Shown here: positions 37,362-48,079 of the stretch, piece after piece
Layout: each line of letters opens with the position of its first letter
Position numbering within the stretch: position 1 is the first letter of the stretch
NCBI RefSeq assembly: GCF_013375035.1
Contig: NZ_CP056032.1
Location: forward strand, 914,001 to 978,000
Source: Spirosoma sp. KUDC1026
Lineage (GTDB): Bacteria; Bacteroidota; Bacteroidia; Cytophagales; Spirosomataceae
DNA length: 64,000 bases
Reading direction: 5' to 3'
Notes under the pieces: generated by a model
Told to the model about the DNA's origin: nothing
Databases searched by the model: none
Seen by the model: only the letters and a program-made list of their open reading frames with translations
Program-made: the position numbers and the translations under genes

Positions 37362-38744
37362 TTGGCTGATTCTACTTCTCCCGAACCAAGCTCATCCGCA
37401 CCGTTACCGCGTCGACTTAATCTGTTACAGGGTACGGCGCTCAACATGATCGACATGGTGGGCATCGGCCCATTCGTTGTGCTGCCGCTGGTTATAAAAA
37501 CCATGGGTGGGCCACAGTTCATCTGGGCCTGGGTCCTGGGCGCTGTGGTGTCGCTTGTTGATGCGTTCGTCTGGTCTGAGCTTGGGGCGGCCTTCCCACA
37601 GGCGGGCGGGAGTTATAATTTTCTGAAAATCTCGTACGGTGAACGACGGTGGGGCAAACTCCTTTCCTTCCTCTACGTATGGCAAACTCTGATTCAGGCT
37701 CCGCTGGTAATGGCCTCGGGCGCGATCGGTTTTTCGCAGTATGCCTCCTATCTGATGCCGATGGAAGACTGGCAGCGTCGGGTTGTATCAGGCGGAGTCG
37801 TACTGATTATCATTGGCCTGCTTTATCGAAGGATTGACTCTATCGGAAAGATTGGCCTTGTCATGTGGGGCGCGGTATTGCTTACCCTCGGCTGGATCAT
37901 CGTAGGGGGGCTTACAAACAGTCGTATTCCGCTCTCAACAACGTTTGAATCTATTCAATCCGTAAGCGGAAGCGTACTAGCCGCCGGTCTGGGGCAGGCT
38001 TCGGTGAAAACCATTTATTGCTACCTGGGCTACTACAACGTCTGCCATCTGGGGGGCGAAATTCAACGCCCGACACGGAATATTCCGGCCAGTATGTTCA
38101 TTTCAATTATAGGTATTGCTGCGCTTTACCTGCTCATGAACCTTTCGGTAATCAGCGTAGTGCCCTGGCAGGAAGCGCAGGAAAGTGATTTCATCGTCAG
38201 TACGTTTGTTGAAACGCTCTACGGGCCGGATGCGGCTCGTCTGGCAACGGTTTTGGTGTTACTGGTAGCTTTTTCATCACTTTTCGCTGTCCTGCTCGGC
38301 TATTCGCGGGTACCGTATGCTGCGGCCGCCGACGGACAGTTTTTCTCGATTTTTGCCAAACTTCACCCAACCCGTCAGTTTCCTTATGTTTCGCTGTTGA
38401 TTCTGGGGGGCTTAGGTTTTGTCTTCAGCCTGCTCTTTCGACTGGGCGATGTGATTACGGCTATTCTGGCGATGCGGATTATGGTGCAGTTTGTCGGACA
38501 GGCAATAGGTCTGCTGCTGCTGCACCGGCGCCGTAGTGCTGCTGAGTTTCCGTTTCGAATGCCATTCTATCCAATACCCGTACTGCTCGCAGTTGGCGTA
38601 TGGTTGTTTGTTTTTGTGTCTACGGGGCTGCCGTTTATACTTTCCGGCCTTGTCGTGACGGTACTGGGTATCGGTGCGTTTATGTTGTCGGCCGGAGTGC
38701 GCAGACAATGGCCCTTTGAGGCTACGTCAGGAGCTAATTCGTAA
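37362..38744 (+). CDS. APC-family amino acid permease
   Basis: A 460-residue polytopic transporter with about 12 helices. It opens GTALNMIDMVGIGPFVVLPL and has the family segment FPQAGGSYNFLK; YYNVCHLGGEIQRPTRNIP lies in the middle. It probably takes up or exchanges amino acids or polyamines. The start codon appears to be TTG at 37362, since no ATG lies before the first helix. Its 3' end overlaps the converging metalloprotease gene by 18 bases. Confidence 0.88.
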   Translation: MADSTSPEPSSSAPLPRRLNLLQGTALNMIDMVGIGPFVVLPLVIKTMGGPQFIWAWVLGAVVSLVDAFVWSELGAAFPQAGGSYNFLKISYGERRWGKLLSFLYVWQTLIQAPLVMASGAIGFSQYASYLMPMEDWQRRVVSGGVVLIIIGLLYRRIDSIGKIGLVMWGAVLLTLGWIIVGGLTNSRIPLSTTFESIQSVSGSVLAAGLGQASVKTIYCYLGYYNVCHLGGEIQRPTRNIPASMFISIIGIAALYLLMNLSVISVVPWQEAQESDFIVSTFVETLYGPDAARLATVLVLLVAFSSLFAVLLGYSRVPYAAAADGQFFSIFAKLHPTRQFPYVSLLILGGLGFVFSLLFRLGDVITAILAMRIMVQFVGQAIGLLLLHRRRSAAEFPFRMPFYPIPVLLAVGVWLFVFVSTGLPFILSGLVVTVLGIGAFMLSAGVRRQWPFEATSGANS

Positions 38745-41285
38745 AGCTAGCTGGCAGATATCGTCCTCACCATTCAGGTTATTAGCGGATGGTGACTGGC
38801 TGCCTGGAGTTGAATCCGGATCGGACTGGTCAACGCGCCAAACCTCCGCCGTATTTTTCAGGGAGCCGCCTGCCGGAATCTGTGCCGTAAAGGTTACTAC
38901 CGCCAATGCGCCAGGGGCCAGGGATTGTATGGCAAAATCAACGACCGTATAGGTACCTGTGAGCGCAACCTGCGTAAAGCTGGCTGGTGAAGAGACCATA
39001 CGGAGACCACGTAGCGTGTCCCGTAAAACCACATTCGTTGCTGTCAAACCACCGGCATTGCTGACCAGCAGCGAAAAGGAGATAACCGAACCCGTTTTAG
39101 CAACTAGGTTGCCAGCCATCTGACTGATAGACAAATCGGCTTTACCAGCATCGGGGACTGGCTGGTTGGATGCAATTGCTGGCAAGGGAATCTGGCTGGG
39201 ATTGGGCGAGGCATAAAATGCGCCAGCTGCGGAGGTTGTCCGAACATCGACTGTTGCCATATCGTCCTGTCCATCACCGGTGCCGGAATTAGGCTGCGAA
39301 TCCGGATCAGACTGGTTCGTAGCTGTAATCTGAACGGCGTTCTGAAAAGTACCTGCCTGCGTAGGCATCAACTGATAACGGAATGTAGTAGCGTTGCCAC
39401 GGCTCAGTGAAATATTGCTGGCGCTAATTACCGAATTCGCAGCGGTAACGCCTACGTCGCCACTCAGAAAGGTAAGCCCCTCGGGTAGCCGATTTTGCCA
39501 GCTGACGCCTGTAGCATCATCGGGGCCATTGTTGACTACTGTGACTGCATACGTAATGGGCTGATTCTGAATGGGCGTTCGGGGCGTAGCCACAAACTGA
39601 ATGCTCAGGTCGGCACTGCTTTGCTGAGTCACAGCCGCATTATTGACCGTTACAATATAATCTTCGGTTTCGCCGTAGTTGTAGTTTCCGCAGGGGGACT
39701 CGGGAACGACATCATAGGCCAGCGTGGCCCGTATGGTCAAAGGTCCCGCCGTTGTGTTCTTAGGGAGCGTAATGACGCCGGTAAAGCGCTCAAATACAGT
39801 CGTTGGGGTCTGGAAAAGTCGTTCGCCCTGTTCAGTCTCAAATACACCGTTTCGATTAAGGTCAGCCCAGACCGTAACGCCTTCCGGATAGTTTGTACTA
39901 AGGAAAGTCCCGCTGAGGGTGTACGACTGGCCCGCGGTAACTGTTGTAGAGGTGGTAAACGAATTGTAGCCACTGGGTGAGCAGCCCGAATTCTGGCTTA
40001 AGACTGAGCCACTCAGGGTAAGGCTGGCGAGTCCATCGCCATAGAGGCAGTTATTGGCGTACACGGGATTACAGGCCTGGGTGGTGATACTAATCACAGA
40101 GCTGATGTTTGCTGTCGAATTGGCTGGCCGTATCCGGTAGTAATAGGTGGTGTAACTGGTTGTTTTGGTATCAACGTAGGAGATACGATTTGGGCCTGTT
40201 CCGCCAATCGGAACAAAATTGGCGTTAGGCTGGGTAGAACGCTCAATAAAGTACCCAATCTCGTTCGTTGCGTTGTCCTGCCAGGTGAGCACAACGTTAT
40301 TCTCCTGAAGAACAGCCGCCAGACTACCCGGGGTTGATACATTGGTAGACGGGTAATTCAGCGAATAAGCTGAGTGCGTCTGGCGGAGGGCCAGTCCGGC
40401 CTGTATTCGCTCGTATTGACCCTGGGTGAAATCATGCGTGCAGGCAAAATAGTACGACATGATATTTGTAACAGAAGGCTGGTACAGTAGTCCCTGTGCA
40501 TCCCGTGCGGTACCATTATACACCTGGCATCCGTTCTGAAAAGCTGTCGTGGCCCCCTGGCGTCCATAGGGATCAGCGGGCGTATCACAGAGTTCGTCGC
40601 CCGCAATTAAACAGTTGGCTCCGTTTCCACGGGTTACCAGCTCATCTGTCCCTACGCTTTGCCTCCCAAACGTGTGAATCAGGTTGAAATTGTGCCCTAG
40701 TTCATGTGGAATCAACCGGGTTCCCATGTCTTCTTCATTATCTTCATCCAGAATGAAGGAGCGGGTCGATTGTACAGTGTTGTTCGGAAAGTAGGCATAC
40801 CCTGCCATGCTCGAATTGGTAAACGCATGGATGTAATACTGGTTCAGCGCGTTGGTGGCATCACGGGCGTTGATACTTGATTCGTCAAAAGCCGGAAACC
40901 CATTGTAGAGATTGTCATCGTCAATGTAATCGGGTGTAGTACCTGCCAGGTAGAATTGAATACCGGCATTGTTATTCAGGTAATAGCGATTTGTGTTGGC
41001 AATGATATTAGCGAGTTTGTCCAGCGACATACCCCCTGTCCCATTGCTGCGTCGTATGATATGCGGTCGGATGGGGACGTAGGTAATGACATTAAGGTTC
41101 GCTCCCGACGTTTTTTTGACCCATAATGCAGCTGCAGCCTGGCTGCTTAACTTACGTTGTTCATCCTCGCTCAGATCGGGGGTGGCGCAGAGCGGCAGGT
41201 TGCTCTCTGGTCGATGTTGTGCCCGAAGGTGAATGGCAGGTGTCGTTAGCAGGATGACGAGTAACCAACGTAGAGGTGCTACCAT
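38727..41285 (-). CDS. Secreted modular metalloprotease (HExxH) with FnIII, GEVED and DUF11 domains
   Basis: The start is taken at the ATG at 41283-41285, where the signal peptide begins (LRWLLVILLTTPA); an open 37-codon extension lacks one. The protein is 852 residues. It has a metzincin-type zinc site HELGHNFNLIH (His, Glu, His, His spacing as in M43/M12), a fibronectin III-like stretch (VLTWQDNATNEIGYFIERS), a GEVED-type domain (WADLNRNGVFE, YGETEDYIV) and two DUF11-like repeats (ADLSIQ, ADLSIS). No T9SS tail is present; it ends right after the second DUF11 repeat. Its stop lies inside the end of the permease gene. Secreted; substrate unknown. Confidence 0.82.
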   Translation of the reverse strand: MVAPLRWLLVILLTTPAIHLRAQHRPESNLPLCATPDLSEDEQRKLSSQAAAALWVKKTSGANLNVITYVPIRPHIIRRSNGTGGMSLDKLANIIANTNRYYLNNNAGIQFYLAGTTPDYIDDDNLYNGFPAFDESSINARDATNALNQYYIHAFTNSSMAGYAYFPNNTVQSTRSFILDEDNEEDMGTRLIPHELGHNFNLIHTFGRQSVGTDELVTRGNGANCLIAGDELCDTPADPYGRQGATTAFQNGCQVYNGTARDAQGLLYQPSVTNIMSYYFACTHDFTQGQYERIQAGLALRQTHSAYSLNYPSTNVSTPGSLAAVLQENNVVLTWQDNATNEIGYFIERSTQPNANFVPIGGTGPNRISYVDTKTTSYTTYYYRIRPANSTANISSVISITTQACNPVYANNCLYGDGLASLTLSGSVLSQNSGCSPSGYNSFTTSTTVTAGQSYTLSGTFLSTNYPEGVTVWADLNRNGVFETEQGERLFQTPTTVFERFTGVITLPKNTTAGPLTIRATLAYDVVPESPCGNYNYGETEDYIVTVNNAAVTQQSSADLSIQFVATPRTPIQNQPITYAVTVVNNGPDDATGVSWQNRLPEGLTFLSGDVGVTAANSVISASNISLSRGNATTFRYQLMPTQAGTFQNAVQITATNQSDPDSQPNSGTGDGQDDMATVDVRTTSAAGAFYASPNPSQIPLPAIASNQPVPDAGKADLSISQMAGNLVAKTGSVISFSLLVSNAGGLTATNVVLRDTLRGLRMVSSPASFTQVALTGTYTVVDFAIQSLAPGALAVVTFTAQIPAGGSLKNTAEVWRVDQSDPDSTPGSQSPSANNLNGEDDICQLALRISS

Positions 41286-41461
41286 AGACGAAAAGAGGGG
41301 GTAAGTACATAAATCAAATTTTATTCCAAAGGCCGATTGGGCATGGCAGAATAAGCAGACAGTAGTCTGTGTGATGCTGACCATAATAATACGCAAAGGG
41401 TTGGAATGTCGATACGTTACCTGATTACGAGATCGTTTTGCTTATTTCGCGGCAGACGAAA

Positions 41462-41507
41462 AAGCCAGCCTGCTGTGAAAAAATCTTTCTTCGCAGCAGG
41501 CTGGCTT
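41462..41507 (-). terminator. Terminator after the FAD/Fe-S dehydrogenase gene
   Basis: A perfect 14-bp stem (41462-41475 with 41494-41507, core GCCAGCCTGCTG) is followed by TTTTT on the minus strand. It lies 19 bases after the stop. Confidence 0.85.
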
Positions 41508-41525
41508 CGTAACTGGCTCGTTTAA

Positions 41526-44474
41526 TCAGGCCAGGGCCTCAAATAAAATCTCGGCCGGATGCTTCGCTTTGCGCCCGGTTCCATCTTTGATCTGGTGGCG
41601 GCAGGACGTACCAGGAGCTGCAATAATAACGTTGTCGGGCTGCTGACGCACTGTTGGAAACAACACTAGCTCGCCAATTTGCATCGATACGTCATAATGT
41701 TCGGCTTCGTAACCGAACGATCCCGCCATACCGCAGCATCCCGACGGAATTAGCTGAACGGTATAGTTTTTGGGGAGCGATAACGATTTCTTACCGGGGA
41801 CCAACGACGAAACAGCTTTCTGCTGGCAGTGACCATGCAGCTTGATTAGCCGTGTTTCATCGGTGAAATCGTCCGCTGAGATGCGGCTGGCATCCATCTC
41901 CCGGGCTACAAACTCTTCAAACGTCAGCGCATTGACGGCAATACGGCGAGCAGCCTCAACCAGCGATTCGTCAACCAGATCAGGGTATTCGTCGCGGAAT
42001 GTCAGGATGGCCGAGGGTTCCATCCCAACTAGTGGTGTTTCGGGTGTAACGATGTCCTGCAACGCTCTAATGTTTCGTTCGGCCAGCGTCTTGGCGTACT
42101 TAAGCATTCCTTTGGACAGGGCCGCCCGACCACTTTCGCCGTGTTCCGGGATAACAACTTCGTAGCCCAGCCGCTCGAATAGCTGGATGGCTTTCTGACC
42201 AACTGAAACGTCGTTGTAATTAGTAAACTCATCACAGAAGAAATATAGCTTTCGCGACGGCTTTCCGGACAGTTTCTGCCGGTTCTTTGCCCAGTTTCTG
42301 AGGGTCGTTTTCTCCAGCAGTGGCATGGTTCGATCCGGGTGGAAACCAATGACCCGATTCGCTACCCGACGGATACTTGGCGTACCCAGCACTCCGTTCC
42401 AGGCCCAGGGAACCAGCGACGCCAAATTCGAAAACCGCGCGAAATTGGCAATCAGCCGCGACCGGATGGGGACGCCGTTCGTGTCATAGTAATGCTGTAA
42501 AAATTCGGCTTTTAATTTCGCTACGTCCACGTTCGACGGACATTCGCTTTTACAGCCTTTACACGACAGGCATAGATCGTACACTTCTTTGATTTCCTTA
42601 TGATCGAAGCGATTCTCTTTGGGCGAGCGCGTCAGCATCTCGCGGAGAATGTTGGCTCGGGCTCTGGTCGTGTCTTTTTCGTTCCGGGTCGCCATGTAAC
42701 TAGGACACATGGTGCCGCCTGAAGCCTCCGTTTTGCGACAGTCGCCCGAGCCGTTACACTGCTCGGCATGCTGTAGTACGTCCTGATCCTTATACCGGAA
42801 ATACGTCTGAAAGGCTGGTGTCTGCTGGTTGGCTTCATACCGTAGGAACGTATCCATGGGTGGCGTTTCTACGATTTTGCCGGGGTTAAAAATGCCGTCA
42901 GGGTCCCAGGTATGCTTGAGCTCCCGCATCAGTTCGTAGTTGTGTGGACCAACCATCCGCGGAATGAATTCACCGCGTAGTCGACCGTCGCCGTGCTCGC
43001 CCGATAAGGAGCCATCGTATTTCTTGACCAGCGTTGCTATTTCTTCGGCAATCATCCGGTATTGCTGATGACCCTCCCGGGTTTTCAGGTTAATAATTGG
43101 CCGAAGGTGGATTTCGCCCGAGCCGGCATGCGCGTAGTGCACTGCCGACATACCGTTCTTTTGCAGAATCTCGTTGAAATCGCGGATGAAATCAGGCAGG
43201 TCGCGTACATCAACGGCGGTGTCCTCAATAACGGCAACCGCTTTTTCATCGCCTGGCAGGTTACCCAGTAAGCCAAGGCCTGCCTTACGGAGCGTCCAGA
43301 TTTTCTTCGTGTCTTCTCCGAACAGGAGCGGGTAGTGATAGCCGAGTCCTGCTGCCCGCATTTCGGCTTCCATTTCCTGGGCCAGTTGTTCGATCTCCTG
43401 TCGCGTATCGCGCGACAGATCAACGACCAGAATAATTGGGAAATGATTGGTTGGCGTTTTCTGAACAAAAAAGCTGTTTTTCTGCTGCTCCGGATTGCTG
43501 TCGGCTCGTTCCAGAATAATATCGTCAATAAGCTCGACGGCGTATGGCCCGTATTTCAGCGCTACCAGCGTAGTACGTAGCGCTTCGTCGATGGAGTGAC
43601 AATGTACACAAACCAGTCCGCCTTCTTTAGGCGGCAGAGGAACCAGATTGAGTTTGATCTCCGTAATAAAGCAAAGTGTACCCTCCGACCCAGCAATGAA
43701 CTTTGCCAAGTTAAAGGCCGAACCATCGGGCGTGAATGGTTCCATACCCAGCAGGACATCGAGCGCATAACCCGTATTCCGGCGTTCGATGCTGCTCTTA
43801 GGAAAGTTTTTGCGAATCTCTTCCTGGTTCTCCGAGTCAGAAAGAATCGAATTGGTTTTTAGCAGGATTTTATCGGCTAAAGTTGCCGAACCATTCCGAC
43901 GGCTGGCTTCGGCTACCTGCTTGGTCAGATCCCAGCCGCTCATAGCGCTGAATTCGATCTCGGAACCATCAGCCAAGAGTGCTTTAACGGCCAGCGTATG
44001 CTCGCGCGTTGACCGATAGACAACCGAATTGGAACCGCACGAATTGTTGCCAACCATGCCACCAATCATTGCCCGGTTCGCCGTCGAGGTTTCCGGGCCG
44101 AAATAGAGGCCGTAGGGTTTCAGGAACTGGTTGAGCTCATCCCGAATAACACCCGGCTGTACCCGTACCCATTTCTCTTCGGGATTGATCTCCAGAATTT
44201 TCGTGAAGTGTTTCGATACGTCTACCACGATACCGCTACCCACAACCTGTCCCGCCAACGACGTTCCTGCAGTACGGGGGATAAGCGACGTTTTATGAGT
44301 CCGGGCAAAGTTGATCAGCGTTTTTAAATCCTCGACTGTTTTGGGAACAGCAACAGCCATAGGCATCTCGCGATAGGCCGATGCATCGGTTGCGTAAAGA
44401 GTCCGTTGGGTAAAGTCATCATAGAAGTCACCGGTCAACTGATCGGCCAACTGTCGTAACGGAACGGTATGCAT
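41526..44474 (-). CDS. FAD-linked oxidase / Fe-S dehydrogenase (D-lactate or glycolate type)
   Basis: From the ATG at 44472-44474 the protein has 982 residues; an open 12-codon extension is less likely. The N-terminal half is a GlcD-like FAD-binding oxidase (PRTAGTSLAGQVVG, MIGGMVGNNSCGSNS, GSEGTLCFITE, SGEHGDGRLRGEF). The C-terminal half is a GlpC/CCG-type iron-sulfur part with CNGSGDC, CLSCKGCKSECPSNV and a CCGMAGSFGYE cysteine cluster. Such fusions oxidise D-lactate, glycolate or D-2-hydroxyglutarate and pass electrons to the respiratory chain. Single gene, ended by a good terminator. Confidence 0.9.
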   Translation of the reverse strand: MHTVPLRQLADQLTGDFYDDFTQRTLYATDASAYREMPMAVAVPKTVEDLKTLINFARTHKTSLIPRTAGTSLAGQVVGSGIVVDVSKHFTKILEINPEEKWVRVQPGVIRDELNQFLKPYGLYFGPETSTANRAMIGGMVGNNSCGSNSVVYRSTREHTLAVKALLADGSEIEFSAMSGWDLTKQVAEASRRNGSATLADKILLKTNSILSDSENQEEIRKNFPKSSIERRNTGYALDVLLGMEPFTPDGSAFNLAKFIAGSEGTLCFITEIKLNLVPLPPKEGGLVCVHCHSIDEALRTTLVALKYGPYAVELIDDIILERADSNPEQQKNSFFVQKTPTNHFPIILVVDLSRDTRQEIEQLAQEMEAEMRAAGLGYHYPLLFGEDTKKIWTLRKAGLGLLGNLPGDEKAVAVIEDTAVDVRDLPDFIRDFNEILQKNGMSAVHYAHAGSGEIHLRPIINLKTREGHQQYRMIAEEIATLVKKYDGSLSGEHGDGRLRGEFIPRMVGPHNYELMRELKHTWDPDGIFNPGKIVETPPMDTFLRYEANQQTPAFQTYFRYKDQDVLQHAEQCNGSGDCRKTEASGGTMCPSYMATRNEKDTTRARANILREMLTRSPKENRFDHKEIKEVYDLCLSCKGCKSECPSNVDVAKLKAEFLQHYYDTNGVPIRSRLIANFARFSNLASLVPWAWNGVLGTPSIRRVANRVIGFHPDRTMPLLEKTTLRNWAKNRQKLSGKPSRKLYFFCDEFTNYNDVSVGQKAIQLFERLGYEVVIPEHGESGRAALSKGMLKYAKTLAERNIRALQDIVTPETPLVGMEPSAILTFRDEYPDLVDESLVEAARRIAVNALTFEEFVAREMDASRISADDFTDETRLIKLHGHCQQKAVSSLVPGKKSLSLPKNYTVQLIPSGCCGMAGSFGYEAEHYDVSMQIGELVLFPTVRQQPDNVIIAAPGTSCRHQIKDGTGRKAKHPAEILFEALA

Positions 44475-44931
44475 ATAAGACGTAAAGAAGCACTCTGGGA
44501 AATCAGACAAATTTAAGGACTATAACAACAAATTTTTTATATGGTAGATTAGAACTGGATAAGTTAAAGAGTCTTGATAAAATCATATTGATGAAAAGGA
44601 AGATAGTAATTTATGTGCTTAGTAATCAGGGCGCAATTACTCAAGTAGTTTAATGCTTATATGTCTTTATTGCAATAGGTATAAAACCTTAATGACTTTA
44701 GAGTAACACTATATTAATAACAAGTGTGCTTATTTTAATGTAGCGGCTTGTAATTTATGATCGCATCGTGGTAATTTGCTTATCAGTTCAAACTAATGTT
44801 CAATTAATTCGCAACATGTTTCTATATAAACGGTTGTGTGTGTTGTGCGTGCCGAAGGGCGGTTTAGTTGATTAAGTATTTTTCACCAAAAACGTATCGT
44901 GTTTGTTTTTTAACTTTTTACTGTCAAATCT
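44475..44931. other. Intergenic region upstream of susC
   Basis: About 450 bases, A+T-rich, no gene seen. It must carry promoters for the two divergent units. I found no exact TAnnTTTG box on the plus strand (nearest TAATTTG near 44775) and no sigma/anti-sigma pair next to susC. Confidence 0.5.
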
Positions 44932-47900
44932 ATGATGGACAACTCCTACACAAATGATCACTTTCGTGATTACGTAGGCAATACTGGCAAGTCTCGGCTA
45001 CAACAACTGATAGGAAGAGCACTGGCAGGAGTAATAACTTTACTAATGCTGATTGCAATGCCAAGCATTGTTCAGGCACAAAATGAGAAAGTTGTTACGG
45101 GTAAAGTGACTGATCCGGGTGGAACATTAGGGTTGCCTGGTGTAACAGTTCAGATAAAAGGGACTACCAAAGGAACTACTACCGACGGCAATGGTCAATA
45201 CCGCTTGGCTGATGTTACAGCCAATAACGTACTGGTTTTTAGCTCGATTGGATACGTATCGCAGGAAGTCACCGTTGGAACCCGCACAACAATCGACATT
45301 ACGCTTGCCGAAGATAACAAAACGCTGAGCGAAGTTGTCGTTGTTGGTTACGGGAATCAGCGGTCGAAAGACGTGACGGGTGCCGTTCAGTCGGTTGGGC
45401 CTAAAGATTTTAACAAAGGTGTTATTGCATCGCCCGAGCAGTTGCTTCAGGGCCGGGTTGCGGGTGTGCAGATTACCCCATCAAGTGGTGAGCCGGGTGC
45501 ACCCATTAACGTACAGATTCGGGGTACAGCTTCCCTGCGCGGTGGTAACAATCCCCTGTTCGTAATTGATGGTGTCCCACTGGACGGTGGTAGTTCCAGC
45601 GATGGCGGTGCTGATTTTGGTGGTGGCTCCTCGGCGGCACGTAACCCACTGGCATTCCTGAACCCATCCGATATTGAAAATATTTCGGTTCTGAAAGATG
45701 CATCGGCGGCTGCTATCTACGGCGCCCGGGGTGCAAACGGCGTCGTTCTGATCACGACGAAAAAAGGGAAAGCTGGCGCGCCAATCTTTAACTTCTCTGC
45801 TTCAGGGGCTGTGTCAAGTCCACAGAAACGGTACGACCTCTTAAATGCTTCTGAGTTTGTCAGCGCAGCTGTAGCGGCTGGTGGCGATCGGGCCGTTCTT
45901 GACAGAGGATCGAATACAAACTGGCAGGATCAGGTTTTCAGAACGGCTGTGAGTCAGATATACAACGTTGGTTTTGGTGGCGGTACGCAAGACACCCGCT
46001 ACTTCTTTTCGTTAGGTTACCAAGATCAGCAAGGGATTATCAAAAATTCGTTCCAGAAGCGGATTACGGGCCGGATCAACGCGTCGCATGAACTATTCAA
46101 TGACAAAGTTATCATTGATATTAATGCAACAACATCGGGGATAAACGACCGTTACGCACAAACAGGAGAAAATGCCGGAGCACAGGGTAACCTGATTGGT
46201 GCTGTTATCCAAGCCAACCCGACATACCCTGTGTTCGATACGAACGGTGATTATTTCCAGCCAGGAGGTGACTATCGGAACCCAGTTGCCCTGTTGAACT
46301 ACATTAACGACCGGGGCACAACAAACAGGACGTTAGCCAATGCCAGCGTTACCTGGAAAATCATCGATGGTTTACAGGCAAAAGCAAATTTCGGTATCGA
46401 TAACTCAACGGCTATTCGTGAAACGGCTCTCGACTCCCGTCTACGTGCCAACTACACAGTTCCTCTTATTCCGGCGCTGAACACAGTTGCTACGGTGTAT
46501 CGTGATAATTCGACTGGCTTAGGCGGTGGTGCTTACGTACAAAACCGTTACAGAAACTCTCGTTTATCTGAATACACACTGAACTACAACAAGGCAATCG
46601 GAAAAAGTAATCTGGACGCCTTACTAGGGTTCTCGTATCAGATTTTCCAAGATAAAAACAACTACCTGGCTGCTGGTAACTTCCCCTACAACGAAAGTTC
46701 GCTAAGCTACCTGGATAACATTGGCTCGGCCAACGCAAACAACCGGACGTCGTTCGGTTCTGGATCGGGTCGTGGTCAAAATGAGCTTCAGTCGTTCTTT
46801 GGTCGTGTAAACTATAGCATTCAGGATAAATACCTGTTGACAGGTACGTTGCGGGTTGATGGTTCGTCTCGTTTCGGTTTGAACAACAAGTACGGCTATT
46901 TCCCGTCAATTGCTGCGGCATGGCGTCTGTCGGAAGAAGAGTTTATCCCGAAAGACATCTTTACCGATCTGAAACTCCGCGTAAACTACGGCGTAACGGG
47001 TAACCAGGATTTTGCTGGCGGTGCTTCTAAAATCATTTTCCAGCTCAACGCCGATGGTTCTCAAACGCAGTTGAACAACCCGAACCCCAACCTGAAATGG
47101 GAACAGAACAACACCATTGGGGCGGGTATCGACTTCTCAATCCTGAAAGGCAAACTGGGTGGTACGATTGATTATTTCCACAAGGCCGTTACAAACACGT
47201 TGTTCCAGGTATTCTACGCGCAACCGGCCGCTGTACAGTACCGCTGGGTGAACCTGCCCGGCGAAGTTATCAACGCCGGTGTAGAATTGAACTTAACGTA
47301 TCAGGCGGTACAAACGGCTAAATTTGGCTGGGAAGTATTGTATAACATGACTTTCCTGAAAAATACGGTAAAAGATCTGGGAACAGTAGTACCAACGGGG
47401 ACCATCAATGGTCAAGGTCTGTCTGGTGCTTACGCACAGACGATTCGCGACGGTTATCCGATCTTCGCCTTCTTTATGCCGAGATTCACAGGCTACGATA
47501 ACAACGGGTTTGCAACTTATGCTGACAATGGTGCAACTGCGTTCCAAGGAGCTCCACTACCCAAGATTCGGCTGGGTCTGACGAATAACTTTACTTATGG
47601 TAATTTCAACGCCAGCCTTTTCTTCAACGGTCAATTCGGTGGTTATATCTATAACAACACTGCGAATGCGTTATTCCTGAAAGGGCCACTGCGCTCTGGA
47701 CGTAACGTATCACCTGAGGCTGCTAATAGTGCTGAAAGTCCACTTAACCCAGGCTCAGTATCGACCCGATTCCTGGAAAAAAGTGATTATATCCGGTTGA
47801 GTAACGCATCGATTGGCTACCGCTTTAATCTGCCACAGGGCAGCGTAGCCAAATCGTTGACCGTATCGCTGGCTGGTCAGAACCTGTTACTCTTCACAGG

Positions 47901-48027
47901 CTACTCAGGACTGAATCCAGACGTGAATACGGTTAAATACCTGAACAACATTCCCTCGCTAGGCATCGATTATACGCCTTACCCTGCATCGCGGACTGTT
48001 ACTCTTGGTTTGAACGTCGGTTTTTAA
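44932..48027 (+). CDS. susC: SusC/RagA-family TonB-linked outer-membrane protein
   Basis: A 1031-residue importer. A long N-terminus leads to a membrane-type signal (LMLIAMPSIVQAQ). A carboxypeptidase-regulatory domain follows (about 55-130, VTGKVTDPGGTLGLPGVTVQIKG), with a TonB-box-like LSEVVVVGYG at about 133-142. The plug (GVQITPSSGEPGAPINVQIRG, FVIDGVPLDGG, SVLKDASAAAIYGARGANGV) is followed by a beta barrel. It pairs with the SusD gene 52 bases downstream. The N-terminus lacks the STN domain that signals to anti-sigma factors. The ligand is unknown. Confidence 0.95.
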   Translation: MMDNSYTNDHFRDYVGNTGKSRLQQLIGRALAGVITLLMLIAMPSIVQAQNEKVVTGKVTDPGGTLGLPGVTVQIKGTTKGTTTDGNGQYRLADVTANNVLVFSSIGYVSQEVTVGTRTTIDITLAEDNKTLSEVVVVGYGNQRSKDVTGAVQSVGPKDFNKGVIASPEQLLQGRVAGVQITPSSGEPGAPINVQIRGTASLRGGNNPLFVIDGVPLDGGSSSDGGADFGGGSSAARNPLAFLNPSDIENISVLKDASAAAIYGARGANGVVLITTKKGKAGAPIFNFSASGAVSSPQKRYDLLNASEFVSAAVAAGGDRAVLDRGSNTNWQDQVFRTAVSQIYNVGFGGGTQDTRYFFSLGYQDQQGIIKNSFQKRITGRINASHELFNDKVIIDINATTSGINDRYAQTGENAGAQGNLIGAVIQANPTYPVFDTNGDYFQPGGDYRNPVALLNYINDRGTTNRTLANASVTWKIIDGLQAKANFGIDNSTAIRETALDSRLRANYTVPLIPALNTVATVYRDNSTGLGGGAYVQNRYRNSRLSEYTLNYNKAIGKSNLDALLGFSYQIFQDKNNYLAAGNFPYNESSLSYLDNIGSANANNRTSFGSGSGRGQNELQSFFGRVNYSIQDKYLLTGTLRVDGSSRFGLNNKYGYFPSIAAAWRLSEEEFIPKDIFTDLKLRVNYGVTGNQDFAGGASKIIFQLNADGSQTQLNNPNPNLKWEQNNTIGAGIDFSILKGKLGGTIDYFHKAVTNTLFQVFYAQPAAVQYRWVNLPGEVINAGVELNLTYQAVQTAKFGWEVLYNMTFLKNTVKDLGTVVPTGTINGQGLSGAYAQTIRDGYPIFAFFMPRFTGYDNNGFATYADNGATAFQGAPLPKIRLGLTNNFTYGNFNASLFFNGQFGGYIYNNTANALFLKGPLRSGRNVSPEAANSAESPLNPGSVSTRFLEKSDYIRLSNASIGYRFNLPQGSVAKSLTVSLAGQNLLLFTGYSGLNPDVNTVKYLNNIPSLGIDYTPYPASRTVTLGLNVGF

Positions 48028-48079
48028 TTAACACCAGTTTCCCGGCTTGACTGAGAAACTGATTAACAGAACGAACAAA

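Noticed and set aside
44475..44931. Search for a riboswitch or sigma/anti-sigma control upstream of susC
   Set aside because: No conserved riboswitch core recognised, and no STN domain or sigma genes are present.
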